NCBI RefSeq assembly: GCF_900094565.1
Contig: NZ_FMAF01000022.1
Span: 36,863 to 100,862, forward strand
Length of the DNA: 64,000 bases
Reading direction: 5' to 3'
DNA from: Martinezella lusitana
GTDB lineage: Bacteria; Pseudomonadota; Alphaproteobacteria; Rhizobiales; Rhizobiaceae
Positions within the stretch are counted from its first letter, which is position 1. Every line of letters starts with the position of its first letter. The position numbers and the translations under genes were made by a program. This document shows, piece by piece, positions 9,658 to 18,469 of the stretch. The notes below the pieces were generated by a model. That model was not told where the DNA came from and searched no databases. It saw only the letters and a program-made list of their open reading frames with translations.

Positions 9658-10401
9658 ATGAGGAACCGCATGCGAAAACTGCTGCTAACGGTCGCCATCA
9701 GCCTGTCTTCGCTATCCGTCCTTTCTCCTGCTCGTGCTGAAACCATCCATTTCACGACCGAAGAATATCCGCCCTTCAATTATCGCGACGGCAAGACCCC
9801 CATTGGAGCAACCGTCGAACAGGTACAGAAGGTCATGACCGACATCGGCGTCGATTACACGATCGATATCATGCCCTGGGCCCGGGCCTACAACCAGGCG
9901 CTGACGGAGCCTCTGACCTGCGTATTCGCCACGGCGCACAACGACGAGCGCGACAAGCTCTTCAAATGGGTGCAGCCGTTGCTGATCGATCGCAACATCC
10001 TGATCAAGCACAGCGGCTCGACGGTTACAGCCGCCACGATCGACGAAGCCAAGACGTACCTCGTGGGCACCTGGCGCCAGGACTATACGGAGAGTGTACT
10101 GCGCCGGAACAATTTTCCGCGTATCGATGTGGGCAGCGACTTCAGGGCGACGCTGAAGAAACTGATGAGCGACCGCGTCGACCTGATGCCGATCTCGGAA
10201 TTCTATTTCGATAAGCTGAAGAAGGACGGCAATGCCGTGGAGAAGGTGACGATCCTCTCCCAGCAACCCATGGGTATCGCCTGCCAGAAGGATTTCCCCG
10301 ACGATCTCCAGAGCAGAATGCAAACCGCGCTCGATGCGCTGATCGCCGACGGCACGCAGACGCGGATTTTCCTGAAGTACGGCCTGCGCCTCGGCGAGTG
10401 A
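9658..10401 (+). CDS. Periplasmic solute-binding protein (SBP_bac_3 type)
   Basis: A 247-residue protein with a Sec signal peptide (cleaved after about residue 28, Ser-Pro-Ala-Arg-Ala) and the start of a family 3 binding-protein fold (IHFTTEEYPPFNYRDG). No permease or ATPase gene is nearby. It starts two bases after the stop of the GGDEF-EAL gene, so it is translated from the same message and may be coupled. This points to a role as ligand sensor for that enzyme rather than in uptake; that is inference. A second ATG at 9670 is an alternative start. Confidence 0.88.
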   Translation: MRNRMRKLLLTVAISLSSLSVLSPARAETIHFTTEEYPPFNYRDGKTPIGATVEQVQKVMTDIGVDYTIDIMPWARAYNQALTEPLTCVFATAHNDERDKLFKWVQPLLIDRNILIKHSGSTVTAATIDEAKTYLVGTWRQDYTESVLRRNNFPRIDVGSDFRATLKKLMSDRVDLMPISEFYFDKLKKDGNAVEKVTILSQQPMGIACQKDFPDDLQSRMQTALDALIADGTQTRIFLKYGLRLGE

Positions 10402-10474
10402 CCGCATCCCGCCTTGACTTTGCCGTCAATTCCCTGTCGTGAAGGGCATCTGCATTTTCCAAGGGGTGAAGCGC

Positions 10475-11191
10475 ATGCTTCTCATCGCGGGCCTCGGCAA
10501 TCCCGGCGCCAAATATCAGGGCAACCGCCACAACATCGGCTTCATGGCCGTGGACGCGATCCATCGCCGCCACAGCTTTTCGCCGTGGTCGAAGAAATTC
10601 AAGGCGGAGATTGCCGAAGGCGAGCTCGGCGGCCAGAAAGTGCTGCTCATCAAGCCGCAGACCTTCATGAACCTGTCAGGCGAATCCGTCGGCGAGGCCA
10701 TGCGCTTTTATAAGCTCGAGCCGTCCGACCTGGTGGTGATCTACGATGAACTCGACCTGCCGGCCGGCAAGGCACGCCTGAAGACCGGCGGCGGCCATGG
10801 CGGCCACAACGGCATCAAGTCGATCGATGCCCATTCCGGCCGCGAATATCGGCGCCTCCGTCTCGGCATTGGTCATCCCGGCGCAAAGGAACTCGTGCAC
10901 AATCACGTTCTCGGCGATTTCGCCAAGGTGGACCGGGACTGGCTGGAACCTTTGTTCGATACGCTTGCCGACAATGCCGACATGCTGGTGCGCGGCGAGG
11001 ATTCGCAGCTGATGAACAAGATCGCGCTCGCCCTGGGCGGCAAGGCCGAGGAAGAGGCGCCAAAGCCGGAAAAGAAAGTCACGGCCAAATCGCATATCCA
11101 TCAAGCACGCAACCACAACCAGCCGAGGATACCGGAAACCGGCCCGATGGCGGAGATGCTGAAAAGGATGTTCGGCAAGAAGGGCGATTGA
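10475..11191 (+). CDS. pth: Peptidyl-tRNA hydrolase
   Basis: Hydrolyses peptidyl-tRNA released from stalled ribosomes. The 238-residue product starts with MLLIAGLGNPGAKYQGNRHN, containing the catalytic His. It also carries KPQTFMNLSG, the Asp-containing YDELDLPAGKARLK and GGGHGGHNGIKS. The C-terminal ~45 residues (Lys/Pro-rich, then a basic helix) extend beyond the E. coli enzyme, as is usual in rhizobia. The ATG at 10475 is preceded by AGGGGTGA; the in-frame start at 10439 is less likely. The GNAT gene follows after one base. Confidence 0.96.
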   Translation: MLLIAGLGNPGAKYQGNRHNIGFMAVDAIHRRHSFSPWSKKFKAEIAEGELGGQKVLLIKPQTFMNLSGESVGEAMRFYKLEPSDLVVIYDELDLPAGKARLKTGGGHGGHNGIKSIDAHSGREYRRLRLGIGHPGAKELVHNHVLGDFAKVDRDWLEPLFDTLADNADMLVRGEDSQLMNKIALALGGKAEEEAPKPEKKVTAKSHIHQARNHNQPRIPETGPMAEMLKRMFGKKGD

Positions 11192-11192
11192 A

Positions 11193-11669
11193 ATGCCGGA
11201 AGCAGCAGCCGAAAACGCCGACAATATCGTCATCCGGCCGGCAGCAGCCAGGGATCTCAGAACCCTGCTGGCACTCTATCGGCACCTCAACTCCGATCCG
11301 GAGCTGGAACTTCATCTGGTGGAGAGCCGCTTCGCCGAAATCCTGACCCATCCCGGCATGACGATCTTCGCGGCCTTCGCCGGCGACGAAGCAATTTCCT
11401 CAGTGACACTGGTGATAATTCCAAACCTGACACGCGGCGCCTCCTCCTATGCCTTGATCGAGAATGTCGTAACCCATGCCGATTATCGCCAACACGGCCT
11501 TGCCGGAGCGCTCATTGAAAGGGCCATAGGGGCAGCCTGGGAAAAGAACTGCTACAAGATCATGCTGCTGACCGGCTCAAAAGACCCGGCGACACTGCGT
11601 TTCTACGCCAATTGTGGTTTCGCGCAGGACAAGACCGGCTTCCAGATCCGCCGCCCCGTTGCAGTCTGA
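11193..11669 (+). CDS. GNAT family N-acetyltransferase
   Basis: A 158-residue acetyltransferase. The acetyl-CoA binding motif is visible as ENVVTHADYRQHGLAGALIE (about residues 90-109), followed by the C-terminal strand and a RFYANCGF segment. The acceptor substrate is unknown. The start codon lies one base after the pth stop, so it is in the same operon. Confidence 0.88.
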   Translation: MPEAAAENADNIVIRPAAARDLRTLLALYRHLNSDPELELHLVESRFAEILTHPGMTIFAAFAGDEAISSVTLVIIPNLTRGASSYALIENVVTHADYRQHGLAGALIERAIGAAWEKNCYKIMLLTGSKDPATLRFYANCGFAQDKTGFQIRRPVAV

Positions 11670-11684
11670 CGCTCCGAGGGAGCC

Positions 11685-11996
11685 TTATTCTTCCGGCTCG
11701 GTGGTGAACATCAGCGGGAAATCGGCACTTTTTGCCAGATCGATCGCCTCCTGGGCTTTCGTCTCGGCGATATCCCGCGCGCAAACCATCACCACGCAGC
11801 TGCCGAGCTTATGCGCCGTCATCATGACGCGATAGCCGGCCTCCTCGCTCATGCGGAAGACGGCCTTCAGCACCATGATGACGAACTCGCGCGGCGTGTA
11901 GTCGTCATTGACGAGAATGATCTTGTAAAGCTTCGGCCTCTCGACCTTCAGCTTGGTTTTGGTCTTTGGTTTAAGGACAACATCATTGTCACTCAT
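11685..11996 (-). CDS. clpS: ClpS-type adaptor of the Clp protease
   Basis: A 103-residue ClpS adaptor, which delivers N-degron substrates to ClpA. The core shows KIILVNDDYTPREFVI (N-degron pocket Asp/Asn region), then MTAHKLGSCVV and a C-terminal segment ending LMFTTEPEE. An alternative start two codons upstream (12002) would give 105 residues. clpA is not adjacent. Rhizobia often carry two clpS genes, and this may be the one unlinked to clpA; that is inference. It lies convergent to the pth-GNAT operon. Confidence 0.88.
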   Translation of the reverse strand: MSDNDVVLKPKTKTKLKVERPKLYKIILVNDDYTPREFVIMVLKAVFRMSEEAGYRVMMTAHKLGSCVVMVCARDIAETKAQEAIDLAKSADFPLMFTTEPEE

Positions 11997-12231
11997 CGGC
12001 ATCACCGTTGACGACAGAGAAAAAGGCTTTGAGCTAATAGCGCCATTATAGTGCAGCGCACCACGCCATTCAAGGCGGACGGTGTCTCGGAGACAATGTG
12101 GCGCCGCAGCTTTTGAAGGCTTCAACCCGTCTTGCGGCAGAAAATCGGCTCGCTTTCCCCACAAGACTTGACCCGCAACGGCCCTTCCCCCATACGCACT
12201 GCAAAGATTTTCTAGATATGGACAAGGTGCC

Positions 12232-13335
12232 ATGGGTTTCAAATGCGGTATCGTCGGGCTGCCGAATGTCGGCAAGTCCACTCTGTTCAACGCGCTGACC
12301 AAGACGGCGGCGGCGCAGGCGGCGAATTATCCCTTCTGCACGATCGAGCCGAACACCGGTGAAGTCGCGGTTCCCGATCCGCGCATGCGCAAGCTTGCCG
12401 ACATCGCCAAGTCGAAGGAGCTGATCCCGACGCGCATCTCCTTCGTCGATATCGCCGGTCTCGTGCGCGGCGCCTCGAAGGGCGAAGGCCTCGGCAACCA
12501 GTTCCTCGCCAACATCCGCGAAGTCGATGCCATCGTGCATGTGTTGCGCTGCTTCGAGGATAGCGACATCACCCATGTCGAAGGCCGCATCAATCCGGTC
12601 GCCGACGCCGAGACGATCGAGACCGAGCTGATGCTCTCCGATCTCGAGAGCCTGGAGCGCCGCACAGAACAGATGCGAAAGCGCGCCACCAGCAAGGACA
12701 AGGATTCCATGGCGATGCTGCCGATCATGGAAGCCTCGCTCAGCCTGCTGAACGAAGGCAAGCCGGTCCGCACGCTGCTATCGAAGCTCGACGCGGAGGA
12801 GCTCCGCATCCTCAAGAGCCTGAACCTTCTGACCTCGCATCCGGTGCTCTATGTTTGCAACGTCGCCGAGGCGGATGCCGTGACCGGCAACGAGCACACC
12901 GCTGCAGTCGAAGCCATGGCGAAGGAACAGAATTCCGAGGTGGTGATCATCTCCGCCGCTATCGAAGCGGAAGTAGCCCAGCTGCCTGAAGAGGAAGCGA
13001 CGGAATTCCTCTCCGCTCTCGGCCTCGATGAAGCCGGCCTCGACCGGCTGATCCGCGCCGGCTACAAGCTGTTGCACCTCATTACCTATTTCACAGTCGG
13101 CCCGAAGGAAACGCGCGCCTGGACGATCGAGCGCGGCACAAAGGCCCCGCAGGCCGCCGGCGTCATCCATTCGGACTTCGAACGCGGCTTCATCCGCGCC
13201 AGCACCATCGCCTATGACGACTACGTCGCCTACAACGGCGAAGTCGGCGCCAAGGAAGCAGGCAAGATGCGCTCCGAAGGCAAGGAATATGTCGTCCAGG
13301 ACGGCGATGTCCTCAACTTCCTCTTTAACGCCTAA
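12232..13335 (+). CDS. ychF: Ribosome-binding ATPase/GTPase YchF (OLA1 family)
   Basis: A universally conserved Obg-related P-loop protein of 367 residues. G1 is GLPNVGKS (residues 9-16), the G3 region is DIAGLVRGASKGEGLG, and the G4 position is NVAE instead of NKxD, the change that gives the family ATP preference. An alpha-helical insertion covers about 120-200, and a TGS domain the last ~85 residues (up to VVQDGDVLNFLFN). AAGGTG precedes the ATG. It is part of the usual pth-ychF neighbourhood, with clpS inserted on the opposite strand. Confidence 0.96.
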   Translation: MGFKCGIVGLPNVGKSTLFNALTKTAAAQAANYPFCTIEPNTGEVAVPDPRMRKLADIAKSKELIPTRISFVDIAGLVRGASKGEGLGNQFLANIREVDAIVHVLRCFEDSDITHVEGRINPVADAETIETELMLSDLESLERRTEQMRKRATSKDKDSMAMLPIMEASLSLLNEGKPVRTLLSKLDAEELRILKSLNLLTSHPVLYVCNVAEADAVTGNEHTAAVEAMAKEQNSEVVIISAAIEAEVAQLPEEEATEFLSALGLDEAGLDRLIRAGYKLLHLITYFTVGPKETRAWTIERGTKAPQAAGVIHSDFERGFIRASTIAYDDYVAYNGEVGAKEAGKMRSEGKEYVVQDGDVLNFLFNA

Positions 13336-13344
13336 AGAATGAAG

Positions 13345-13381
13345 GATTGCCGGCGCTTACCTGAGCGCCGGCAATCTTTCT
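13345..13381. terminator. Bidirectional terminator between ychF and the membrane-protein gene
   Basis: A perfect 13-bp stem, GATTGCCGGCGCT (13345-13357) with AGCGCCGGCAATC (13364-13376), and a 6-base loop. TTTCTT follows on the + strand. It overlaps the stop codon of the convergent gene. Confidence 0.8.
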
Positions 13382-14469
13382 TGTATAGATGCCGGCAGCA
13401 GCCGGACCGTGGCGCGGCGCAGATGCGGCCAGCCGACGCCGATCACCAGTACGATGAGCCCGACGATCATCAGCACGATGAAGCTCACCTTGTCGAGCCC
13501 GGCATTGTTCTGCCGCAAAATAGTGCCGATCGCCACGCCGAGCGAAAGCAAACCAGCTGTGACGAAAGCACGCCTGTCGATGATCAGGCCGATCAGCATC
13601 ATGATCGCCACGATGACGACGATGGTCGCCGCCTGCGCGTAACCACCAGTGTCAATGTTGGTGAAAATGTCGCCGTCCTTGCCGAACTCAAGCATGAATG
13701 CCAGCAGGTTCGCCGTGTACAGCAACGCAGGCGCGGTCGCGAGATGCAGCCAGAAGGCAACGTCAGAGCGGCGTGTTACGCGCTGGGGATCGCGGAGATC
13801 GAAATACATCGCAACCGCGAATGTCCCGAGTGCCGCCGCAAACATGATGCAAATCGACAGCAGCGGGTAGGCAAGCACCACGTTCGGCGCGCCCGTCACC
13901 AGCCCCATGATGTAGAAGACTGCCGCCAGCAACAGCGCAAACAGCGAAAAGAGCAGCATTGCCAGCGACAACGGCACGCGGTAGCGCCAATAAAACAAGG
14001 CAAAGAGCGGCGGCAATGGAAGCGTCATCACCATCCAGTCCACCATGATAGATCGGCCATCGTCGGCCGGACCGAGATAGACCACCGAGACGGTGATTAT
14101 CCATTGCGCCAGCGCGATGGTCAGCGCAACTGCCGGAAGCGCCAGCCGCTGGCGGCGCACCAGGATTTCGGCAAGGATGATAATCGCCGGCAGCGGCCCG
14201 AGGAAGCTCGTAAGCCCCCATAGCCCGGCAAGCAGCACGATGATGCCGATGGTAATCAGGACATCATGAAAGCCTCGAATGAAGCGCGGCGCTTCACTGT
14301 CCTCCAGCGGGTTCATCAGATCATTGTCGCGCGGCTGCGAAAGACCGTTCCGAACGGTGGGGGCGCCGATATTGCGCTCGGCCAGATAGGGCAAAAGCCG
14401 CATGGCTTGGTCCGGGGAAATTATCCCCTCGCCGGCGGCGCCTTCCAGCGCGGTCTTGAGATCGCTCAT
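13357..14469 (-). CDS. DUF2157-like multi-pass membrane protein
   Basis: A 370-residue protein. The first ~65 residues are soluble (MSDLKTALEGAAGEGIISPDQ), like the N-terminal cytosolic part of DUF2157-type proteins. The rest is about ten hydrophobic helices to near the C-terminus, ending in a basic tail. No transporter signature or catalytic residues were recognised. It is a single gene, convergent with ychF and divergent from the MaoC pair. The family name is a tentative reading; that it is an inner-membrane protein is clear. Confidence 0.75.
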   Translation of the reverse strand: MSDLKTALEGAAGEGIISPDQAMRLLPYLAERNIGAPTVRNGLSQPRDNDLMNPLEDSEAPRFIRGFHDVLITIGIIVLLAGLWGLTSFLGPLPAIIILAEILVRRQRLALPAVALTIALAQWIITVSVVYLGPADDGRSIMVDWMVMTLPLPPLFALFYWRYRVPLSLAMLLFSLFALLLAAVFYIMGLVTGAPNVVLAYPLLSICIMFAAALGTFAVAMYFDLRDPQRVTRRSDVAFWLHLATAPALLYTANLLAFMLEFGKDGDIFTNIDTGGYAQAATIVVIVAIMMLIGLIIDRRAFVTAGLLSLGVAIGTILRQNNAGLDKVSFIVLMIVGLIVLVIGVGWPHLRRATVRLLPASIQERLPALR

Positions 14470-14653
14470 GTCTGTCCTTACTGCGTGACGATGTTATGCA
14501 GCCTCATCACATCGCCGGCACACAATCAAGGGCTGCGGGGCACCGGCATGCGTTCACAGCACTCTGTTATCCGCTGCTATTACGAAAATACTTGCGCGCT
14601 TCCTGCCCGGCATGCGATTGCGCACGGACGGAATGAGGAGGCTCGTGACGAAT

Positions 14654-15118
14654 ATGGCGAAACTGGCATATGAGGATTTTCAGCCGGGGCAGGAATTTCC
14701 GCTCGGCCCAAAACATGTGACGGCGGTGGAAATTATCGAATTCGCCAGGGAATTCGACCCGCAACCGATGCACCTGGATGAGGAAGCGGGCCGCACCAGC
14801 ATCCTTGGCGGCCTTGCAGCCTCAGGCTGGCATACCGCGGCGATGTTCATGCGCATGATGTGCGACTCCTATCTTCTCGAAGCCGATGCGCAAGGTGCCC
14901 CGGGCATCGACTTCATGGATTGGAAGAAGCCGGTTCTGGCTGATGATACCCTGTCCGGCCGGTCCATCGTGCTGGAAGCACGTCCCATGCGCTCGCGCCC
15001 CGGCATCGGCATCGTCAAATTCCGCCACGAGGTCGAGAACCAGCGCCGCGAGCTCGTCTGCCTCGGCGAAAACTCGACGATGATCCGTATGCGCGCAGGC
15101 GCGGAGGTGTCGGCATGA
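14654..15118 (+). CDS. MaoC-like dehydratase (first of pair)
   Basis: A 154-residue hot-dog fold protein of the MaoC / (R)-specific enoyl-CoA hydratase family. The motif FAREFDPQPMHLDEEAG (about residues 32-48), with the expected Asp and His, and the following GGLAASGWH segment are intact. The ATG at 14654 follows GAGGAGG with a 12-base gap; a GTG at 14645 and an ATG at 14633 are alternatives. The stop overlaps the start of a second MaoC gene (ATGA), so the two are translationally coupled and may form a heteromer. The substrate is unknown. Confidence 0.88.
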   Translation: MAKLAYEDFQPGQEFPLGPKHVTAVEIIEFAREFDPQPMHLDEEAGRTSILGGLAASGWHTAAMFMRMMCDSYLLEADAQGAPGIDFMDWKKPVLADDTLSGRSIVLEARPMRSRPGIGIVKFRHEVENQRRELVCLGENSTMIRMRAGAEVSA

Positions 15119-15582
15119 AGATGAGCGAGCTCTATACCATCGGTGAACGGGTCGAGATCGGCACCCATACCTTCACGCCCGAAAGCATTGTCCGCTTCGC
15201 ATCGCGCTTCGATCCGCAGATCTTCCACATGGATGCCGAAGCGGCCAAAGGGACGCTGTTCGGCGGCCTTTGCGCCTCCGGCTGGCACAGTTGCTCGATG
15301 TGGATGCGCACCTTCGTCGATTTCTGGAAGGGCGAGACCATCAGGCTGATTGCGGAGGGGAACACTCCCCCCAAACTCGGGCCCTCGCCCGGCTTCAAGA
15401 CGCTGCAATGGCTGCGCCCGGTCTTTGCCGGCGACACCATCACCTATGGCGTCACCCTGCTCGCCAGCCGCCCTTTGGCCTCGCGCCCCGGCTGGACGCT
15501 CTACACACTCGCCTGTGACGGCTCGAACCAGCATGGCATGCCGGCCTTGCGCTTCGAAAGCACCGTGCTGGCATTTGAATAG
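15115..15582 (+). CDS. MaoC-like dehydratase (second of pair)
   Basis: A 155-residue single hot-dog protein. FASRFDPQIFHMDAEAA and FGGLCASGWH correspond closely to the same segments of the upstream gene, showing that the two are paralogs. The start overlaps the upstream stop by four bases. Family members hydrate enoyl-CoA thioesters; two coupled copies suggest a two-subunit enzyme (inference). Confidence 0.88.
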   Translation: MKMSELYTIGERVEIGTHTFTPESIVRFASRFDPQIFHMDAEAAKGTLFGGLCASGWHSCSMWMRTFVDFWKGETIRLIAEGNTPPKLGPSPGFKTLQWLRPVFAGDTITYGVTLLASRPLASRPGWTLYTLACDGSNQHGMPALRFESTVLAFE

Positions 15583-15632
15583 GAATAGCGGGGCTGCCGG
15601 CAATTCTGCCCGGCGGGCCCAACAAGCCCGGC

Positions 15633-16175
15633 TCAGTGACCGGCGAATTCCACCAGCGTATGAACGGGCACATCAAGCGCTTCGAGCTTCTTGCGGCCGC
15701 CGAGATCCGGCAGGTCGATGACGAAGCAGGCAGCGACGACTTCGGCGCCGATCTGGCGCAGCAACTGCGTGGCGCCGACAGCCGTGCCGCCGGTCGCGAT
15801 CAGGTCGTCGACAAGGATCACTCTCTCGCCGGGATTGACGGCGTCCCGGTGCATCTCCATCTCGTCGACGCCATATTCCAGGCTGTAGGCGATGCGGACG
15901 ATATCGTGCGGCAGCTTGCCCTTCTTGCGGATCGGCACGAAGCCGGCCGACAACTGATGCGCTACCGCTCCCCCAAGGATAAAGCCGCGCGCTTCCATTC
16001 CAGCGATCTTGTCGATCTTCGTGCCGGCATAGGGCTGCACGAGCGCATCGACCGCGCGGCGAAACGCCTTGGCATCGCCGAGCATCGTCGTGATGTCGCG
16101 AAAGATGATGCCGGGCTTGGGATAATCCGGAATGGAGCGGATGCTGGCAGCAAGCTCCGAAGCGATAGTGTTCAT
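15633..16175 (-). CDS. apt: Adenine phosphoribosyltransferase
   Basis: Salvages adenine to AMP with PRPP. At 180 residues it has the standard length. The PRPP-binding loop VILVDDLIATGGTAVG (about residues 117-132) is intact, as are the N-terminal IPDYPKPGIIFRDIT and the hood/flexible-loop region RKKGKLPHD. The ATG at 16175 was chosen over one 39 bases upstream because it matches the family start and follows GAGAG. It lies downstream of the petABC terminator region, on the same strand, with its own promoter space. Confidence 0.96.
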   Translation of the reverse strand: MNTIASELAASIRSIPDYPKPGIIFRDITTMLGDAKAFRRAVDALVQPYAGTKIDKIAGMEARGFILGGAVAHQLSAGFVPIRKKGKLPHDIVRIAYSLEYGVDEMEMHRDAVNPGERVILVDDLIATGGTAVGATQLLRQIGAEVVAACFVIDLPDLGGRKKLEALDVPVHTLVEFAGH

Positions 16176-16242
16176 GAAATATGTACTCTCAGGCTGTGAT
16201 AGGGCCGGCCGCACCCTAGCAATACCCAGGCGTTATACCAAT

Positions 16243-16272
16243 AAAAAAGGCGGCCCGGACAGGCCGCCTTTT
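16243..16272 (-). terminator. Terminator of the petABC operon
   Basis: AAAAGGCGGCC (16245-16255) pairs with GGCCGCCTTTT (16262-16272) around a 6-base loop. Read on the minus strand, the stem ends in a T-run. It lies about 20 bp after the petC stop. Confidence 0.85.
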
Positions 16273-16291
16273 CGTTGATTCACCGCAATAC

Positions 16292-17158
16292 TCAGTGAGC
16301 GCCGGCCTTGGCATAGACGGACCGTTTGGTGAGATAGATCAACACCGAGAAGATCAGCAGGAACACGATGACCATGAAGCCGAGGTGCTTGCGATCCTCC
16401 AGATGCGGTTCGGATGTCCACATCAGGAAGGCAGCGACGTCGCGCGCATACTGGTCCACCGTCTGCGGCGAGCCGTCGTCATAGGTCACCTGCCCGTCCG
16501 AAAGTGGCTTCGGCATCGCAAAGGTCGCGGCCGCATCGAAATACGGATTGTAGTGCGAGTTCTGCGGTACCTTGAAACCGGCCGGCGCATCTTCATAGCC
16601 GGTCAGCAGCGAGTAGATGTAGTCCGGGCCGCCTTCCTGATACTGCGTGAAGATATCGAAAATGAACTGCGGGAAGCCGCGTTCGATTTCGCGCGCCTTG
16701 GCAAGCAGCGACATGTCAGGCGGAACGGCCCCGTTGTTGGAGGCAGCAGCAGCCTCGTCGTTCGGGAACGGCGAGTTGAAATGATCTGATGGAACCGCCT
16801 TGCGGGTAAACATCTCACCCTGAGGGTTCGGCCCGTCCTGCACTTCGTAGTTGGCAGCGAAGGTTTTCACCTGCGCCTCAGAATAACCGAGGTCTCCCAG
16901 CGTGCGGTAGGCCACCAGCTTCATCGAGTGGCAGGCGGAACAGACTTCCGTGTAGACCTTGAGGCCACGTTGCAGCTGCGCCTTGTCGTAATAGCCGAAC
17001 GGGCCGGAGAAGGACCAATGCTGTTCGCGCGGCTCCTTCAGCGGATAATGCGGCGTCTCGCTTTCTGCGGCAGGCTTCGTTTCCGCGGCAAAGGCAGCAA
17101 CGCTCGCCGGACCGCCCATGAGCGTGAGCGACAGAAGGCCGACAATAAGTTTTTTCAT
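16292..17158 (-). CDS. petC: Cytochrome c1 of the bc1 complex
   Basis: The third subunit of ubiquinol-cytochrome c oxidoreductase, passing electrons from the Rieske protein to soluble cytochrome c. The 288 residues include a signal peptide (cleaved near residue 25), the haem motif CSACH (C73, C76, H77), a later PPDMSLL segment carrying the Met ligand candidate, and a C-terminal anchor helix before the final basic tail. AGAGGAAG precedes the ATG. It is the last gene of petABC, 22 bp after petB. Here cytochromes b and c1 are separate, unlike the fused FbcH of Bradyrhizobium. Confidence 0.96.
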   Translation of the reverse strand: MKKLIVGLLSLTLMGGPASVAAFAAETKPAAESETPHYPLKEPREQHWSFSGPFGYYDKAQLQRGLKVYTEVCSACHSMKLVAYRTLGDLGYSEAQVKTFAANYEVQDGPNPQGEMFTRKAVPSDHFNSPFPNDEAAAASNNGAVPPDMSLLAKAREIERGFPQFIFDIFTQYQEGGPDYIYSLLTGYEDAPAGFKVPQNSHYNPYFDAAATFAMPKPLSDGQVTYDDGSPQTVDQYARDVAAFLMWTSEPHLEDRKHLGFMVIVFLLIFSVLIYLTKRSVYAKAGAH

Positions 17159-17180
17159 CGTTTTCTTCCTCTATCGCCGG

Positions 17181-18455
17181 TCAAGCTTGAACCGGGGTGG
17201 CAACTTTACCGCCCTGTTTTTCAAGAACCGCTTCCGTAATCGAATTGGGAACGCGCCTCGGTGTCTCGACTATGCCGAGCACCGGCATGGCGACGAGGAA
17301 GAAGAGGAAGTAGAACAATGTCGCGAACTGCGCAGCCGTGGTGTAGATCCCTTCCGCCGGCTGCGAGCCCAGCCAACCGAGCAGGATGGCATCGGCGACG
17401 AACAGCCAGAAGAACAGCTTGTACCACGGACGATAGACGGCCGAACGAACCTTCGACGTATCGAGCCACGGCAGGAAGAACAGCACGATGATCGCGCCGA
17501 ACATCGTCAAGACGCCGCCGAGCTTGGAATCGATCGGCCCGATGTTGAAGGTGATCGACCGCAGCATTGCGTAGAACGGCAGGAAGTACCATTCCGGAAC
17601 GATGTGAGCCGGCGTCTTCAGCGGATTGGCCGGGATATAGTTATCGGCGTGACCGAGGAAATTCGGCAGGTAGAAGACGAAATAGGCGAACACCAGCAGG
17701 AAGATCGAAACGCCAAGCGCGTCCTTGAGCGTGGCGTAGGGTGTGAAGGCCACGGTATCGGTCTTCAGCTTGACCTCGACGCCGGTCGGGTTCGTCTGGC
17801 CGGTCACATGCAGAGCCCAGATGTGCAGGATGACAACGCCGGCGATCATGAACGGCAGCAGATAGTGCAGCGAGAAGAAGCGGTTGAGCGTCGGATCGTC
17901 AACGGCGAAGCCGCCGAGCAGGAAGGTCTGGATCCAGTCGCCGACCCAAGGGAAGGCCGAGAAAAAGCCGGTGATAACAGTGGCACCCCAGAAGGACATC
18001 TGGCCCCAGGGCAGCACATAGCCCATGAAGGCGGTCGCCATCATCAGCAGATAGATGATCACGCCGAGGATCCAGAGGATTTCGCGCGGCGCCTTGTAGG
18101 AGCCGTAATAGAGGCCGCGCGCGATGTGGAGATAAACAGCGACAAAGAAGAAGGACGCGCCGTTGGCATGCATGTAGCGCAGCAGCCAGCCGTGGTTGAC
18201 GTCGCGGACGATCTTTTCGACCGAATTGAAGGCGACGGTCGTATCCGCCGCATAATGCATGGCAAGGACGACACCCGTCAGGATCTGCAGAACGAGCATG
18301 ACGGCCAGCATCGCGCCGAACGTATAGGCATAGTTCAGGTTGCGCGGAACCGGATAGGCAATGAAACTGTCATAGACCATACGCGGCAGCGGCAACCGCG
18401 CATCGACCCATTTTTCGAGCCCTGTGGATGGCTCGTAAGACGAATGAGTACTCAT
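17181..18455 (-). CDS. petB: Cytochrome b of the bc1 complex
   Basis: A 424-residue membrane subunit with eight or so helices that carries both b haems. The four His ligands are H96, H110, H197 and H211 (helices B and D), and the quinol-oxidation site motif PEWY is present. GGGGGAG precedes the ATG. The gene sits 14 bp after petA and 22 bp before petC in one operon. Confidence 0.97.
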   Translation of the reverse strand: MSTHSSYEPSTGLEKWVDARLPLPRMVYDSFIAYPVPRNLNYAYTFGAMLAVMLVLQILTGVVLAMHYAADTTVAFNSVEKIVRDVNHGWLLRYMHANGASFFFVAVYLHIARGLYYGSYKAPREILWILGVIIYLLMMATAFMGYVLPWGQMSFWGATVITGFFSAFPWVGDWIQTFLLGGFAVDDPTLNRFFSLHYLLPFMIAGVVILHIWALHVTGQTNPTGVEVKLKTDTVAFTPYATLKDALGVSIFLLVFAYFVFYLPNFLGHADNYIPANPLKTPAHIVPEWYFLPFYAMLRSITFNIGPIDSKLGGVLTMFGAIIVLFFLPWLDTSKVRSAVYRPWYKLFFWLFVADAILLGWLGSQPAEGIYTTAAQFATLFYFLFFLVAMPVLGIVETPRRVPNSITEAVLEKQGGKVATPVQA

Positions 18456-18469
18456 GATTCAGCTCCCCC

